In this document: piece by piece, positions 46,401-57,907 of the stretch
Numbering within the stretch: the first letter of the stretch is position 1
Layout of the letters: the number at the start of each line of letters is the position of its first letter
NCBI GenBank assembly: GCA_023055425.1
Contig: JALGPY010000009.1
Span: 30,795,275-30,859,274 of the forward strand
Direction: 5' to 3'
Length of the DNA stretch: 64,000 nucleotides
DNA from: Linanthus parryae
Taxonomy: Eukaryota > Streptophyta > Magnoliopsida > Ericales > Polemoniaceae
Program-made: the position numbers and the translations under genes
The notes under the pieces: model-generated
The model's database searches: none
The model's input: the letters and a program-made list of their open reading frames with translations, nothing else
What the model was told of the DNA's origin: nothing

Positions 46401-47732
46401 TAGGCAAGTGCGGTGAACCTTCAGGTAATCATTTGAGCAACATGTGTGAACTAGGCTTAGCAACCCAAACATAATCATGACTGGTTTCTTCACGCCCCAG
46501 GTCACGCTCACCTTAAAGACATGCTTAATGAAGATACATTAATAGGGCAAGGTTCCACGTCCTTAGCATATGACGAGGATGCTGCGATCCCACCTTCGCG
46601 TGGAGGTGCTCGCTCTTAGCTTACCAAAGATAATAAAATATTATACAATACAAGTTACGTCACATCATCGTATTTTGTATCGCAGGCAACGCTGATGAAG
46701 CCACGTTGGAACAAAGGAGTCAACCTTCTGCATCCTATGTCCCGGTGCCGAGTTCTCATACCGAGAAGCCCGTCGCAGCTGCTGAATATGCAGGAGAGCC
46801 CTTCGAGGACGTCATTGAACTTTCTGATGATGCCGAAGCTGACACCGTGTTGATGGAGGAAGATGCCCATGCAGGTGCTGAGGAAACAGGAACGAACGCT
46901 GCTGACGCTATCGCACCTGAAGGCATCCCTAATCAAGCTGCCACTTCTGCTGCTGCCGTGCCTCCGGCATTGACTGAGCCTGCGGCACCTCTTCCTGCGT
47001 GGAACTTTTGGGGTTCGCAGGTCGGGGCTGCAACTGCACCTGGTGCTGCTTATACTCTTCCCACCAACTATGAGGAGTTAGAGCTCGCAGCTGATAGAAG
47101 GGCAATGGAGCGAGGACAGCCTTCAGCTACCCCCGCAATGCGAATTCCTTCTCTGCGCGAGATCCTTGAAGGAACTGGTATGTCATGATTATTGTTCGCA
47201 TCTTGCATTCTTCATTTGCAAGTTCAATAGTCTAACTTAGTTTAACACTACTTCAGGGTTGAAGCAAGCTGATGTGGACTGGCTAGTTCGGATGCGCCTC
47301 TCCTACCCCCAATCATTTGCGAGGTCTCTGGAGATAGGGCCCTTTGACAGGAGGCTGTTTTTAACTGAAGCCATCTGGATTTTGGAGCAGCTATCCGCGG
47401 CCACACCTGCGACCATTTCTCCTCAGAGCGCGGAATTGCTTTTTGGAATGTGCCAAAACCTTCTCGCCAAGGTTCAAGGCAAGCTGGGCTTTGGGTTTCT
47501 TGTCAAAAGAGTCACCCTGATTCGCGCGGACGTGAATTTGAAACGCGGCTACCATAACCTCGCAGCTGAGGAGCAGAAGGTGGAGCAGCTAAGGCAAAAG
47601 GTTGAAGAGGCTGTGAAGCTCTTTCATGAGATGAACGCCAAATGCGAGCAATTGAAGCAAGAAGTGGAGCAAGTGGAAAATCTGTCGCGTCAGTTTACTC
47701 CCAATGACTCCCTGGTCAAAGGCTTATTTTGA
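43417..47732 (+). pseudogene. Plant mobile domain (PMD) protein gene carried antisense in Tat copy 2
   Basis: Exons 43417-45297, 45380-45881, 45957-46424, 46501-46605, 46686-47177 and 47257-47732 have the same junctions and phases as copy 1, for a product of about 1,300 residues. The 5'UTR intron is about 43085-43414. Readable PMD features are SPATHTFHFAEFEAAPTLED, FLCAWLSRYLIDGH and TMWVFERWPSYAP. They are followed by CHVRRFASG, basic Ser/Pro-rich and acidic segments, a coiled coil (AAERRRKREEEELERVRQR) and a C-terminal region starting KQADVDWLVRMRLSYP, with a second coiled coil. Only two lesions are visible: a stop at 44734-44736 and a TGA at 45878-45880, each one base from the sense codon in copy 1. 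The frame across the fourth coding exon needs splicing: reading through the preceding intron meets a stop, which supports the gene model. Confidence 0.87.
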
Positions 47733-49124
47733 AAAGTAGCAAATATGTGTGGAGAAAAATGCTAAAACATTAATGTAATGTTGCTAGGGTTTCTTCCCCC
47801 CTTTTTTTTCAAAAAGAATTTGAATGCCTGTTTTGCCCTTCTTGGGATTTGCTCGACTATATCTGTGCATATCAATTATGACGTCAGTAATTGATATTCT
47901 GCCTTGATTTTCGCGCTAATTGCTCATTAGATAAGCACGCTTTCCTAGGGAAGTCCATCCGTATCATGACCATCCGTCATTAATTAGGATACGCAACCGA
48001 ATCGTCGTAGCCTTTAGTAGGGTAATTGATTGTTACCTCTTTTCAAGGCGTAAGTGATTGATTCTTACCCTCTTTTCAAGTTCTGTTGACTCATCTTGGC
48101 AACTGAAGAGTCTCCACAAGGTCTATATAAACCCTGCCTTTTGCTATTTGGGTTCTTCATCCCACAATGTGGCTTGCCTTGAGTTCTTACGACTGCTGGC
48201 TTCAACGCTTGTCTTTCGTTGATTCATGGCAGCTTCAAGTTGTGAAACCTGAGTTTGTGCTTTGTGCCATAGAAATAGTTTCCAAGATCTGCTTCGTAAG
48301 GCTTATTGATCTTTATAACTATCATAAAGAAGATGCAGATAATACCTCATGTTTGCTCAAAGAATTTTCTTCGTCTATTATGCTTGCAGGTCATGTTTCC
48401 GTCTGCCTCCCGGCGAGGTGCAGCGCCGTACTGACCTTGCTACCGGCTCGTAATGAACGGCGGATTTCTCCTCCTGCATGACAGGAGGTTGATCATTCGC
48501 CACCACGTTCTTGAACTCAGGGTGGCGAGCCATTGTGCTCGTCTCCGTGGACAAGGAGCCTCTTGCCCGAGGAATGACTGCTTCCCTGTTTTGCACAGCC
48601 GCATACGTCGGAACAGGTGGTTCCTCAGGCACGTCTCTTGGGCGTAAGACCAAATAATGGCCTTGTCAGATCCTGGGATCTTGAACATAGCGTCGCATAG
48701 GTCTTGTAGACATGGCGGGCTGCGGGCTGTTCGTTTCGCAGGAACACCCTACTTGCTACAGATCTTTGGTCGCAGATCTTTGTATCGCATAGCTTCTGCT
48801 AGGACCGTTAGGTCGATCCTTTTCTAGTTGGGATTCCCCCGATGTGTAACTTCCGTTTGTAAGCTACTATTTAGGTGCATTGTAAGCCATGTTGGCTGCG
48901 TAGCTAGCTTGATCTGAGATTTTCGCTTGTAAGCTGTTATCTAGACAGATAAATTGTAAGTCATTTTTGACTCATAATGATAAATCGCTTTGTACGATTT
49001 GCTGTCTTGTTACAACAAATTACGATTTCGCATGCGCGTTGGCAAATTTCGCCTTTTGTAGTGTTGTGTTCACGCTTTGTATTGTTTCTATGATTTTCTA
49101 TCTGCCGGATAGATTCGCAAATAT
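47733..49124 (+). other. Region downstream of PMD gene with a second TATA box, copy 2
   Basis: Homologous to 26030-27344. It contains an ATG frame at 48167-48481 that matches copy 1 in position but differs mainly at amino-acid-changing sites. About 100 bp near 48475-48570 have no counterpart in copy 1. Confidence 0.5.
48124..48131 (+). promoter_or_regulatory. Second plus-strand TATA box, Tat copy 2
   Basis: TATATAAA, about 40 bp before an ATG. Sequence and position match 26439-26446. Confidence 0.5.
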
Positions 49125-49890
49125 GTTTTTAGATCGCTCGAGATCGTATTTGCGTAGCTTGGCCATCTTGGCAGATAGGCTTGAGATTTACTTAAGGTCA
49201 AACTCAAGTACGAGCGCTATCTCAGCAGATAGGCTTCTGTAGATCACTTAAGATCATTTTGCATAATGCTGCTATCATGGCAGATAGACTTAAGAATCAC
49301 TTTGAGATCGCATTCATACAGTGTTGCTATCGTGGCAGATAGGCTTGAAAGATCATTCAAGATCATACTCGCATAGGCTGCTATCATGGCAGATAGGCTT
49401 TAAAGATCACTTAAGATCGTATTCGCATAAGCTGCTATCGTGGCAGATAGGCTTTAAAAGATCATTTAAGATCGTATTCGCATAAGCTGCTATCGTGGCA
49501 GATAGGCTTCAAAAGATCATTTAAGAACGTATTCGCATTAGCTGCTATCGTGGCAGATAGGCTTTAGGAGATCACTTAAGATCATATTCGCATAGGCTGC
49601 TATCATGGCAGATAGGCTTTAAAAGATCACTTAAGATCGCATTCGCATAGGTTGCTATCATGGCAGATAGGCTTTAGACGATCACTTAAGATCGCATTCG
49701 TATAGGCTGCTATCATGGCAGATAGGCTTTAGAAGATCACTTAAGATCGCATTCGCATAGGTTGCTATCATGGCAGATAGGCTTTAGAAGATCACTTAAG
49801 ATCGCATTCGCATAGGCTGCTATCATGGCATATAGGCTTTAGAAGATCACTTAAGATCGCATTCGCATAGGTTGCTATCACAGCGGTTAG
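49125..49890 (+). repeat. About 54 bp tandem repeat array, Tat copy 2
   Basis: About 14 units with GCTGCTATCATGGCAGATAG, GCTTT and GATCACTTAAGATCG. They are the same family as in copy 1, but with copy-specific variants shared by all units (TGGCAGATAG here, TAACAGATAG in copy 1). This shows independent homogenisation of the two arrays. Confidence 0.9.
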
Positions 49891-49953
49891 GCTTTCACTA
49901 CTGGGAATAATGAAATAGACAGAGCAATAAAAGCAACTGAAAGCATAAAGTTC

Positions 49954-50036
49954 TTCTCATTTGGGAGAAGTCTTTTTTTATTACGAAATATCTCATATGG
50001 GAGAGATGAGATTACAATTCCCTCATATGGGAGAGA
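49954..50036. repeat. Three short hairpin motifs, Tat copy 2
   Basis: TTCTCATTTGGGAGAA (49954-49969), TCTCATATGGGAGA (49991-50004) and CCTCATATGGGAGAG (50021-50035). Order and spacing match copy 1. Confidence 0.75.
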
Positions 50037-50105
50037 AGATGCACGAGCTATAGCAATACAGAGCATGAAGCAAACGTTGTAATATGACGCATATAATGAG
50101 AGAAG

Positions 50106-50828
50106 TTAAGGATAGTACTTCTTAATCCAGCGCATGTTGACTGAGCTTGGGGTTGAGGTCGTTCCATGTAATCTCCGTATGTTGCAGTAGCCACTATCAA
50201 AGACTTCTGTGACTTCAAAGGGTCCTTCCCAATTGGCTGCGAATTTTGGGTGAGCTGCCTCTCGCATGCAATGGTCAGATGCACGCAAGACCGAATCTCC
50301 AGCTGCGAAATCTCGACGTTGGACTGTTTTGTTGTACGCACGAGCGATCCTTTCTTGGTATCGTTTGTTATTCCTTTTAGCTTGCTCCCGCTTTTCTTCT
50401 AATAGGACTAAATCATGATCGCGTTGGCTGTCATATAATGCATGAAAAGCCAACCTCGCGGAGTTAACCTTCACTTCCGCAGGTACCACAGCTTCAGCTC
50501 CATAGCATAAAAGAAATGGAGAGGCCCCTGTGGGCGTCCTCGGAGAAGTCCGATAAGCCCACAGGGCTATGTTCAAAGAATCAGCCCATTTCTTGTGGTC
50601 ATCTGCGACCATCTTGCTCAAAATTCTCAATAACGTCTTGTTGGTTGCTTCTTCTTGCCCATTCCCCTTCGGGTAGTATGGAGTGGAGCATATCTGCCTG
50701 ATGTTGTACTCTGCTAGGTTTGCAGCCACCTGGCGATTGACAAAAGGAGTGCCATTATCCGAAAGGATGGTGTTTGGAATTCCGAACCTGCATATGATGC
50801 TTTCTTGGATGAAATGGACCACGGCTAG
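50106..50828 (-). pseudogene. Integrase, C-terminal half, Tat copy 2
   Basis: Minus-strand frame from the copia insertion (50829) to the stop at 50106. It carries the second catalytic Asp (TILSDNGTPF) and Glu (GNGQEEATNKTLL), then the family-conserved ALWAYRTSPRTPTGASPF and the C-terminal NWEGPFEVTEV with MRWIKKYYP. The frame is intact, but it is severed from the N-terminal half by an 8.5 kb insertion. Confidence 0.9.
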
Positions 50829-52256
50829 TGTAGGGTTTTGATTCATTGATCGCGCAACGGAAGCATAATCAAACAAATAGCCATGCAAAACCCTCCAAGG
50901 ATCACAAGTCTAGATGCATAACGATAGTAAAGGTAAGAAATCATAAACACACCTTTGGGTTCTTCTTGATGACTTCAAACGCGAATAGTGTCACGTTCTC
51001 TATAGTTGATCCACGCCTAGAGTTGATCCTAGATCTTCCAAACTCCTTGGTGCTAGCCCGGAATAGGAAGAGGATGAAGGAATCACGCAAAACGAGACAA
51101 AAAGGGGGTTTCGGCCCCTTTTTGGCCGACGGGGTGAGGGCGGCGGCAAGGGGTCGGGTTCGGCCTCCTTGTTGCTTGCTCTCTCTCCTTTGTTCTCTCC
51201 CACTCTTGTTATGTTCACTAATGAGCATAAGTTATGAGAAAGGAAGGAAGGAGGGTCCTTTATATAGTCCAACAACTCCTTGTTAACTACCTAAAGGACT
51301 TATTCTAGTCCAACTAGAATTCAATTTAGTCCCTTCCTTGCAAATTAGTCCCTACTAAGTTTGCAAGGGTTTGCAAAGTGATCCTTCTTATTAATTAATC
51401 CAATTAATTAATTCCCAAATCTAGTTCAACTCTATATAGCGTGTGACCCCATAGGTTCTATCTAGTTGGTAGCAACTACTTGCTAATATGGAGCGGTTTC
51501 TAGCAAAACATCCATTCTAGCCAACTAATAGAATAGTCATCTTGACAACCTTGTACAAGTAATTGTCTCATCCCTTTGCCTCTATATCCAGATTGAACAC
51601 GAGACATACAAGTCACACTCGTATATCCAATCCATAGTTTCTCGATCTATGGGAATAGCCTTATTCGTGCAAATAACATCAATATCCTATATTGATTTAT
51701 TTGAGTCTGGCCACACATTCTATAAGCACTATCCCTCGAGTGGCCTAGGATATTTGCTCCCGTTATGTGGGAGGGGAAAATCCTCTCTACGTCCACTACG
51801 ATCTCTAAGCTTGCTTCTCATTGTATCCAGTACACGCCTTTATAACTACCCAGTCACGGTGTAGCGTTTAACGCTACCAAGATCACAATGATCCACAACT
51901 AGAATATCTAGTGACTTCAAGTCTAAGGATGACAATACCATTGCACCGCGAGAAGCACTTGTGACTCAACATAACATGTATGTAGCCTTCTCGGAGATGG
52001 GTCAATCCAGTGCAACATTCCGTAATGCACACCTATGTGTTGGATCGTGATATCTCCATATCAATCCAACCCCATACTAGTCTATGGATGATTGTCCCAT
52101 TAATCATTATACTTGACTAGGGATATTTAAGATAAACAACACGATTGTAAATCTAAGGACTTCATTATATTAAATATCCAATAAATAATAAATGAATTTC
52201 TAGCCATATACAAATTCATATTAAACTAGATTGCCTCTAGGGCATCTATTCCAACA
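50829..52256 (-). repeat. 3' LTR of copia element 2
   Basis: 1428 bp. In element orientation it begins TGTTGGAATAGATGCCC and ends AACCCTACA. The polypurine tract (GCAAGTGGGAGAC on the minus strand) is at 52257-52269. Confidence 0.93.
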
Positions 52257-52269
52257 GTCTCCCACTTGC
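52257..52269 (-). promoter_or_regulatory. Polypurine tract of copia element 2
   Basis: GCAAGTGGGAGAC directly next to the 3' LTR; it overlaps the last codons of the pol frame region. Confidence 0.7.
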
Positions 52270-52270
52270 A

Positions 52271-54166
52271 CTAGAGCCAATCTGGCGCATCTCGTATGCC
52301 CATACTCCTAGTGTGCCCTTCATTCTTCCACTGCGTGAGAGGCTTCGTAAGCGGGTCTGACAGATTATCATCTGTAGGAATCTTGCATATCCGAACGTCT
52401 CCTCTATCGATAATCTCTCGAATCAGATGAAACTTCCTGAGCACGTGCTTGGACTTCTGGTGCGATCTGGGTTCCTTTGATTGCGCGATCGCCCCAGTGT
52501 TGTCACAGAACAACTCCACTGGATCCGCAATGCTAGGGACCACACCAAGTTCAGAAACAAACTTTCTGATCCAAACAGCCTCCTTTGCTGCGCCATTTGC
52601 AGCAATGTACTCAGCCTCTGTTGTAGAATCAGCTACCGTCTCTTGCTTGGAACTCTTCCAGCTCACCGCTGCTCCATTCAGGCAAAACACATATCCCGAC
52701 TGTGATCTAAAGTCATCTCTGTCGGTTTGGAAGCTTGCATCAGTGTAACCCCTTACACGCAACTCTTCCTCACCGCCAAACATCAAGAAAGCATCCTTAG
52801 TTCTTCTCAAGTACTTTAGGATGTTCTTGACAGCAATCCAGTGACTCTCACCCGGATTGGATTGGTATCTGCTTGTCATACTCAAGGCATATGACACATC
52901 TGGTCTAGTACATAACATGGCGTACATGATAGATCCTATGGCCGAGGCATAGGGAATCCTACTCATGCGTTCCTTCTCAATCCCATTGGAAGGACAACCA
53001 CTCTTCGAAAGAGTAATTCCATGTGACATGGGCAAGAATCCCTTCTTGGAATCTTGCATGTTGAACCGTTTCAACACCTTGTCAATATATGTACTTTGAC
53101 TTAGGCCTAGCAACCTCTTAGATCTATCTCTATAGATCTTTATACCGAGTATATAGGCTGCTTCCCCTAAGTCCTTCATTGAGAAACACTTTCCTAGCCA
53201 ATCTTTCACAGATTGCAGCATAGGAATGTCGTTTCCAATGAGAAGTATGTCATCTACATACAAGACCAGAAAAGCTACAGAGCTCCCACTAACCTTCTTG
53301 TAGACACAAGACTCATCTTCGTTTCTGATGAAGCCAAACTCTTTGACCACTTCATCAAAACGTCGATTCCAACTCCTAGAAGCTTGCTTCAATCCATAAA
53401 TGGATCGTTGCAGCTTACAGACTTTGTTGGCTTGCTTTGGATCCTCAAAACCCTCCGGCTGTATCATATACACGTCCTCGAGGAGATTCCCATAAAGGAA
53501 TGCTGTTTTGACATCCATCTGCCAAATCTCATAGTCGTAGTATGCTGCAATTGCAAGTAGGATTCGGATGGATTTGGTCATAGCGACTGGTGAAAAGGTT
53601 TCATCATAGTCAATACCATGAATCTGTCTGAATCCTTTAGCCACCAATCAGCCCTTATAGGTAATCACATTACCATCCATGTCGATCTTCTTCTTGAAGA
53701 CCCACTTGCACCCTATGGGCCGCGCCCCATCGGGTGGTTCCACCAAAGTCCATACTTTGTTGGTATACATGGATTCCATCTCGGATCTCATGGCTTCCAG
53801 CCACTTCTAAGATTCTGGGCCACTCATGGCCTCCTCATAGGTAGTAGGCTCATCATCTATGAGCATCGTGTCACCGGAATCAGTTATGAGAAGTCCGTAC
53901 CTCTCGGGTTCCTGGCGCACTCTACTAGATCTACGAAGCTCTTGTGTTACCTGAACAGGTGGCTCCACAACTGCTTGTGGTTCCTGTTCATGTTCCATAA
54001 TCGGTTCAGTGATTTGTGGTTCTTGAACCTCTTCAAGTTCTACATTCCTCCCACTTGCTTCTTTAGAGAAAAACTCTCTTTCTAGAAACACGCCGGTCCG
54101 AGCAACAAACACTTTGTTTTCGGTTGGATTGTAGAAGTAGTATTCCTTAGTTTCCTTAGGGTACCC
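52271..54166 (-). pseudogene. Copia 2 linker, RT and RNase H
   Basis: After a one-base loss near 54161-54166 the frame continues with VFVARTGVFLEREFF and an acidic linker to a TAG at 53807-53809. KWLEAM and GCKWVFKKKI follow to a TGA at 53648-53650, and then 458 open codons. RT motifs are QMDVKTAFLYGNL and LYVDDILLIGND (near residue 132 of the last block). RNase H shows YTDASFQTDRDD, STTEAEYIAA and LFCDNTGAIA, ending SMGIRDAPDWL. Catalytic residues look intact. The two stops are each one base from a sense codon. Confidence 0.9.
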
Positions 54167-56220
54167 ACAAATTTACACTTATCCGAGTTAGGCCCTAGCT
54201 TGTCTGATTGTAAACGTTTTACATAGACATCGCAGCCCCAAATCCTCATGAACGACAGTGTGGGACGTCTCCCACTCCACATCTCATATGGTGTCTTCAT
54301 GACTGATTTAGATGGAACACGGTTAATGGTGAAAGCTGCACTTAATAGAGCGTAGCCCCAAAATGATAATGGAAGATCGGTTTGACACATCATAGACCGA
54401 ACCATATCCAATAGGGTTCGATTCCTCCTCTCAGACACGCCATTCCATTGTGGCGTTCCGGGTGGAGTGAGTTGGGACACGATCCCACACTCTCTAAGAT
54501 AGTCGTCAAACTCTTGGCTCAAGTATTCTCCTCCACGATCCGATCGTAGAGCCTTGATACTTTTGCCAAGTTGCTTCTCTAATTCATTCTTGAATTCTTT
54601 GAACACTTCAAAGGATTCGGATTTTGCCCTCATAAGGTACACAAATCCATATCTACTGTAATCATCAGTAAATGTAATGAAGTAGACATATCCACCCCTG
54701 GCAGGCGTGGCAAATGGCCCACACACATCAGTATGTATGAGCGCCAATTGCTCACTCGTCCTCTCACCTTTCTTATTGAAAGGGGACTTTGTCATTTTTC
54801 CCAATAAACAAGCCTCACATGTCTCATATGATTCAAAATCAAATGAGTCTAGTAATCCATCCTTATGGAGTCTAGATACACGTTTCTCATTTATATGGCC
54901 TAAACGACAATGCCATAAATAAGCAGGATTTAAATCATTTATTTTAATCCGCTTGGTATTAATGTTGTAGACAGGATTGCTTAGATCAAGGACATAAAGT
55001 CCATTAAATAATTGCGCACTAAAATAGTGAATATTATTCAAATAAAAGGAACAACAATTGTTCTTTATTGAAATAATAAAACCTTCCTTGTCCAAACAAG
55101 AAATAGAAATAATGTTTCTGCTCATAGCAGGCACAAAATAGCAATTATTTAATTCTAAAACTAATCCTGAAGGCAGAGATAGCTCGCACACGCCTATGGC
55201 CAACGCAGCAACCTTTGCTCCATTCCCAACGCGCAGATCTACCTCCCCTTTAGCCAATCTTTTACTTCTCTTTAGATCCTGCATATTTCGACAAATATGA
55301 GATCCACATCCAGTATCTAATACCCATGATGTAGAGACAGTTAAATTGACATCTACAACAAAAATACCTGGTGGTGGTGGAATCACTATTCCAAGCCTCT
55401 TGTCCTCCAGATATTTTGGGAAGTTCCTCCTCCAGTGTCCAGGTTGACTGCAGTAGTGACACTCACCCTTAGTCACGACCTTGGCAACGCCACCAACAGG
55501 CTTAAGGGCTTGTTCCTTGGACTTGGCAACTGACTTGCCTTTGCCCTTGGAGGAAGAGGCAAAACTTTTGCCCTTTCCTTTCTGTACCATCATAATGGCC
55601 TTGCCCTTACCCTTGTTGATGCTCTGTTCAGCCGTCCTCAACATGTTGAGCAAATCTGGCACTGATTTAACGATCTCGTTCATGTTATAGTTCATAATGA
55701 ACTGTCCATAACTCTCGGGCAACGATTGCAACACGAGATCGGTTGCCAACTCTTGGCCGACCGGGAACCCAAGCCGGGCGAGATTCTCCAAGTACCCGAT
55801 CATTCGGAGTACATGGGGTCCCACCGGGTTCCCTTCTGCCAGATGACATTTGAACAGTGAATTTGAGACCTCATACCTCTCTACCCTCGCCTTCTCTTGG
55901 AAGAGCTGCTTTAGATGTTCGATCATATCGACAGCATTCATGTTCTCGTGTTGCTTCTGAAGCTCAGAGGTCATGGTGCAAAGCATTAGGCAGGCCGCAT
56001 CATTAGCGTCATCAACACGCTTTTGATACGCCTTTAAGGAAGCAGGTGTCTGGTTCTCTGGACCTTCTGGAACATGCTCCTCTATTGCGTACAGTTTCTT
56101 CTCTTGTTTGAGAACAATTCTCAAGTTTCTGTACCAATCAAGAAAGTTGGTTCCAGAGAGCTTGTCCTTCTCAAGCACAGATCGTAGGGAATGTTGTGAA
56201 CTCGATGAGTTGTTTGCCAT
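54167..56220 (-). pseudogene. Copia 2 gag, protease and integrase
   Basis: The start is taken at MANNSSSSQ (56220), ten codons inside a longer frame. The gag UBN2-like region has NFLDWYRNLRIVLKQEKKLY and LFQEKARVERYEVS. The zinc knuckle reads CHYCSQPGHWRRNF, so the last Cys is replaced by Phe. Protease has WVLDTGCGSHIC. Integrase has LWHCRLGHINEKRV with CEACLLGK (zinc site), IHTDVCGPF, FTDDYSRYGFVYL, SDRGGEYLSQEF and NGVSERRNRTLLD. The frame is lost at about 54161-54166 in a segment that normally continues into the RT part. Confidence 0.92.
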
Positions 56221-57893
56221 TTGGTATTCTACAAAAAGGAAAATACGCAAGTTTTAGTATTTGTGAATTTTTGACTATATTTAATAATGGCTAGTTTATT
56301 AAATATAGCTCCCACTATTTTTCTACGGATTAATAACCCTCAAGATATTAATGCGGAAAATATCCTTATATTTTCTAGTGGGCCAAGATCCATCTTTTCA
56401 TCTCCTTATGAGCTTGCTTTGGCAAGTCACCCATAATTTGACTACTTTTAGGTAGGAACAATTCCAATTGCATCCCATATGCAACTCTTGGTTCAATCGG
56501 GCAAATAACTCCTTATTTATCCATCCATATGGATAATCCCAATTGATTGCCTCTAGGTTTCTTAATCAAAATTAATAGCCTAGTTGTGTTCAACCTCTTA
56601 TCTAAACAATTGCACATTGTTACGTGCCATCGCATTCCATCATTATGAACCAAGTCGCAATGCTTTGGCACGCACGAACTTGATAAATAATGATGATAAT
56701 GAGTGTTTAAATAACGAGAAGGCAAGAACACAATATTTAAAATTTGAGGGATTTTAAATTCAATTCTTTAATTGTTTTGTTGATCAATATCAACTAATCT
56801 ATCTATTTGAGTTTGGGCACAACTCCAAATAATAGATCCGGGTTGTCTAATTATCTTATTATCCTAATTGCATGCATCATCCATACACCAACCACACAAA
56901 TAATAAGACAATAAATAAACAACCACATAACAGAAATTAAACGTGATGTGGATATGGCCTTTTCTAGACTAAGATAATTCCAAGCCAATGGAATTATCTA
57001 TGAACCCTAAGCAAACACATCTCCATGCGTCTTGATCTTTTGGTCCATCCTTCATAGTCATGTGGAATGCTCCATGCTCCATGCTCCATCTTTTGTGGCT
57101 TCTTTAGCTTTGGGCTTCTTTTCTCCAATCTTGGCTAACAACCTACTTTATCTAGCACTAGCTAATATCTATACTAAATAAAATAAATCTCACAAGTTGA
57201 GAAAAAAAATGGCACGCAGGCCATAAAACCCTAATTAATTATTACAATTAATTGATCAGCTCGCAGGCCGTAAAACCAAACCACAAAATTAAACATCCAC
57301 ATCAAACCACATCCTAAGGCCATATCCAATCACCATGCGATTTGCACATAAACAATTAAAATCCAATTTTAACGCGCTTGGTCAATTTTAATTGATTTTA
57401 GGATTTCTAGGGTTAAAACGGTCCATGGGCCCAACAATCCAATTTCCCGGGCCCAATAAAGTGAACCATAAGGCCCTAGGGCCGGCCCGGCCCAAAACCC
57501 GCAAGCTAGGCCCGCGGGTTAGGGCCGCCCGGCCGCTTAGGGCGGCCAAGCTTGGGCGGCAAGCAAGGGGGGCGGTCCCTTGGGGGGCCGAACCTCCTCT
57601 TGGGAGTTGTTTCCAAAACAACTCCCTTGCTTGGAGCCCAAGTTTGGTTGTTTCCTTGTTTTGGAAGAACTCCTTCTTCCCCAAGGATGCCCAAACCCTA
57701 GATCTAAGATCCTAAAATTTCTCAAACTCACCAATTCATGCATCCAATGCAAAAATTGGATCTTGTTATGAGTAATTATTGACAAATTGCATCCCATGCT
57801 TGATTTGTCTTGTTTTACGCGATAAACTATCAAATTAAGGTGTAAAACAACAAGAATGTAACACATAAACTACGTTTATGCTCTATGACCTGT
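56221..57893 (-). other. 5' leader of copia element 2
   Basis: A long untranslated leader of about 1.67 kb between primer site and gag. GC-rich sequence at 57420-57620 gives overlapping frames on both strands that I regard as chance. No other feature. Confidence 0.6.
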
Positions 57894-57906
57894 GGCTCTG
57901 ATACCA
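57894..57906 (-). promoter_or_regulatory. Primer-binding site of copia element 2 (tRNA-iMet)
   Basis: Minus strand TGGTATCAGAGCC, one base from the 5' LTR. It is the standard complement of the plant initiator tRNA-Met 3' end. Confidence 0.93.
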
Positions 57907-57907
57907 C

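Noticed and set aside
51000..51286. ORFs inside copia 2 LTRs (also at 58044-58364)
   Set aside because: Identical in both LTRs because the LTRs are duplicates, with no recognised domain.
57388..57866. Overlapping ORFs in the GC-rich leader of copia 2
   Set aside because: Open on both strands because of base composition. No domain, and it lies in the untranslated leader.
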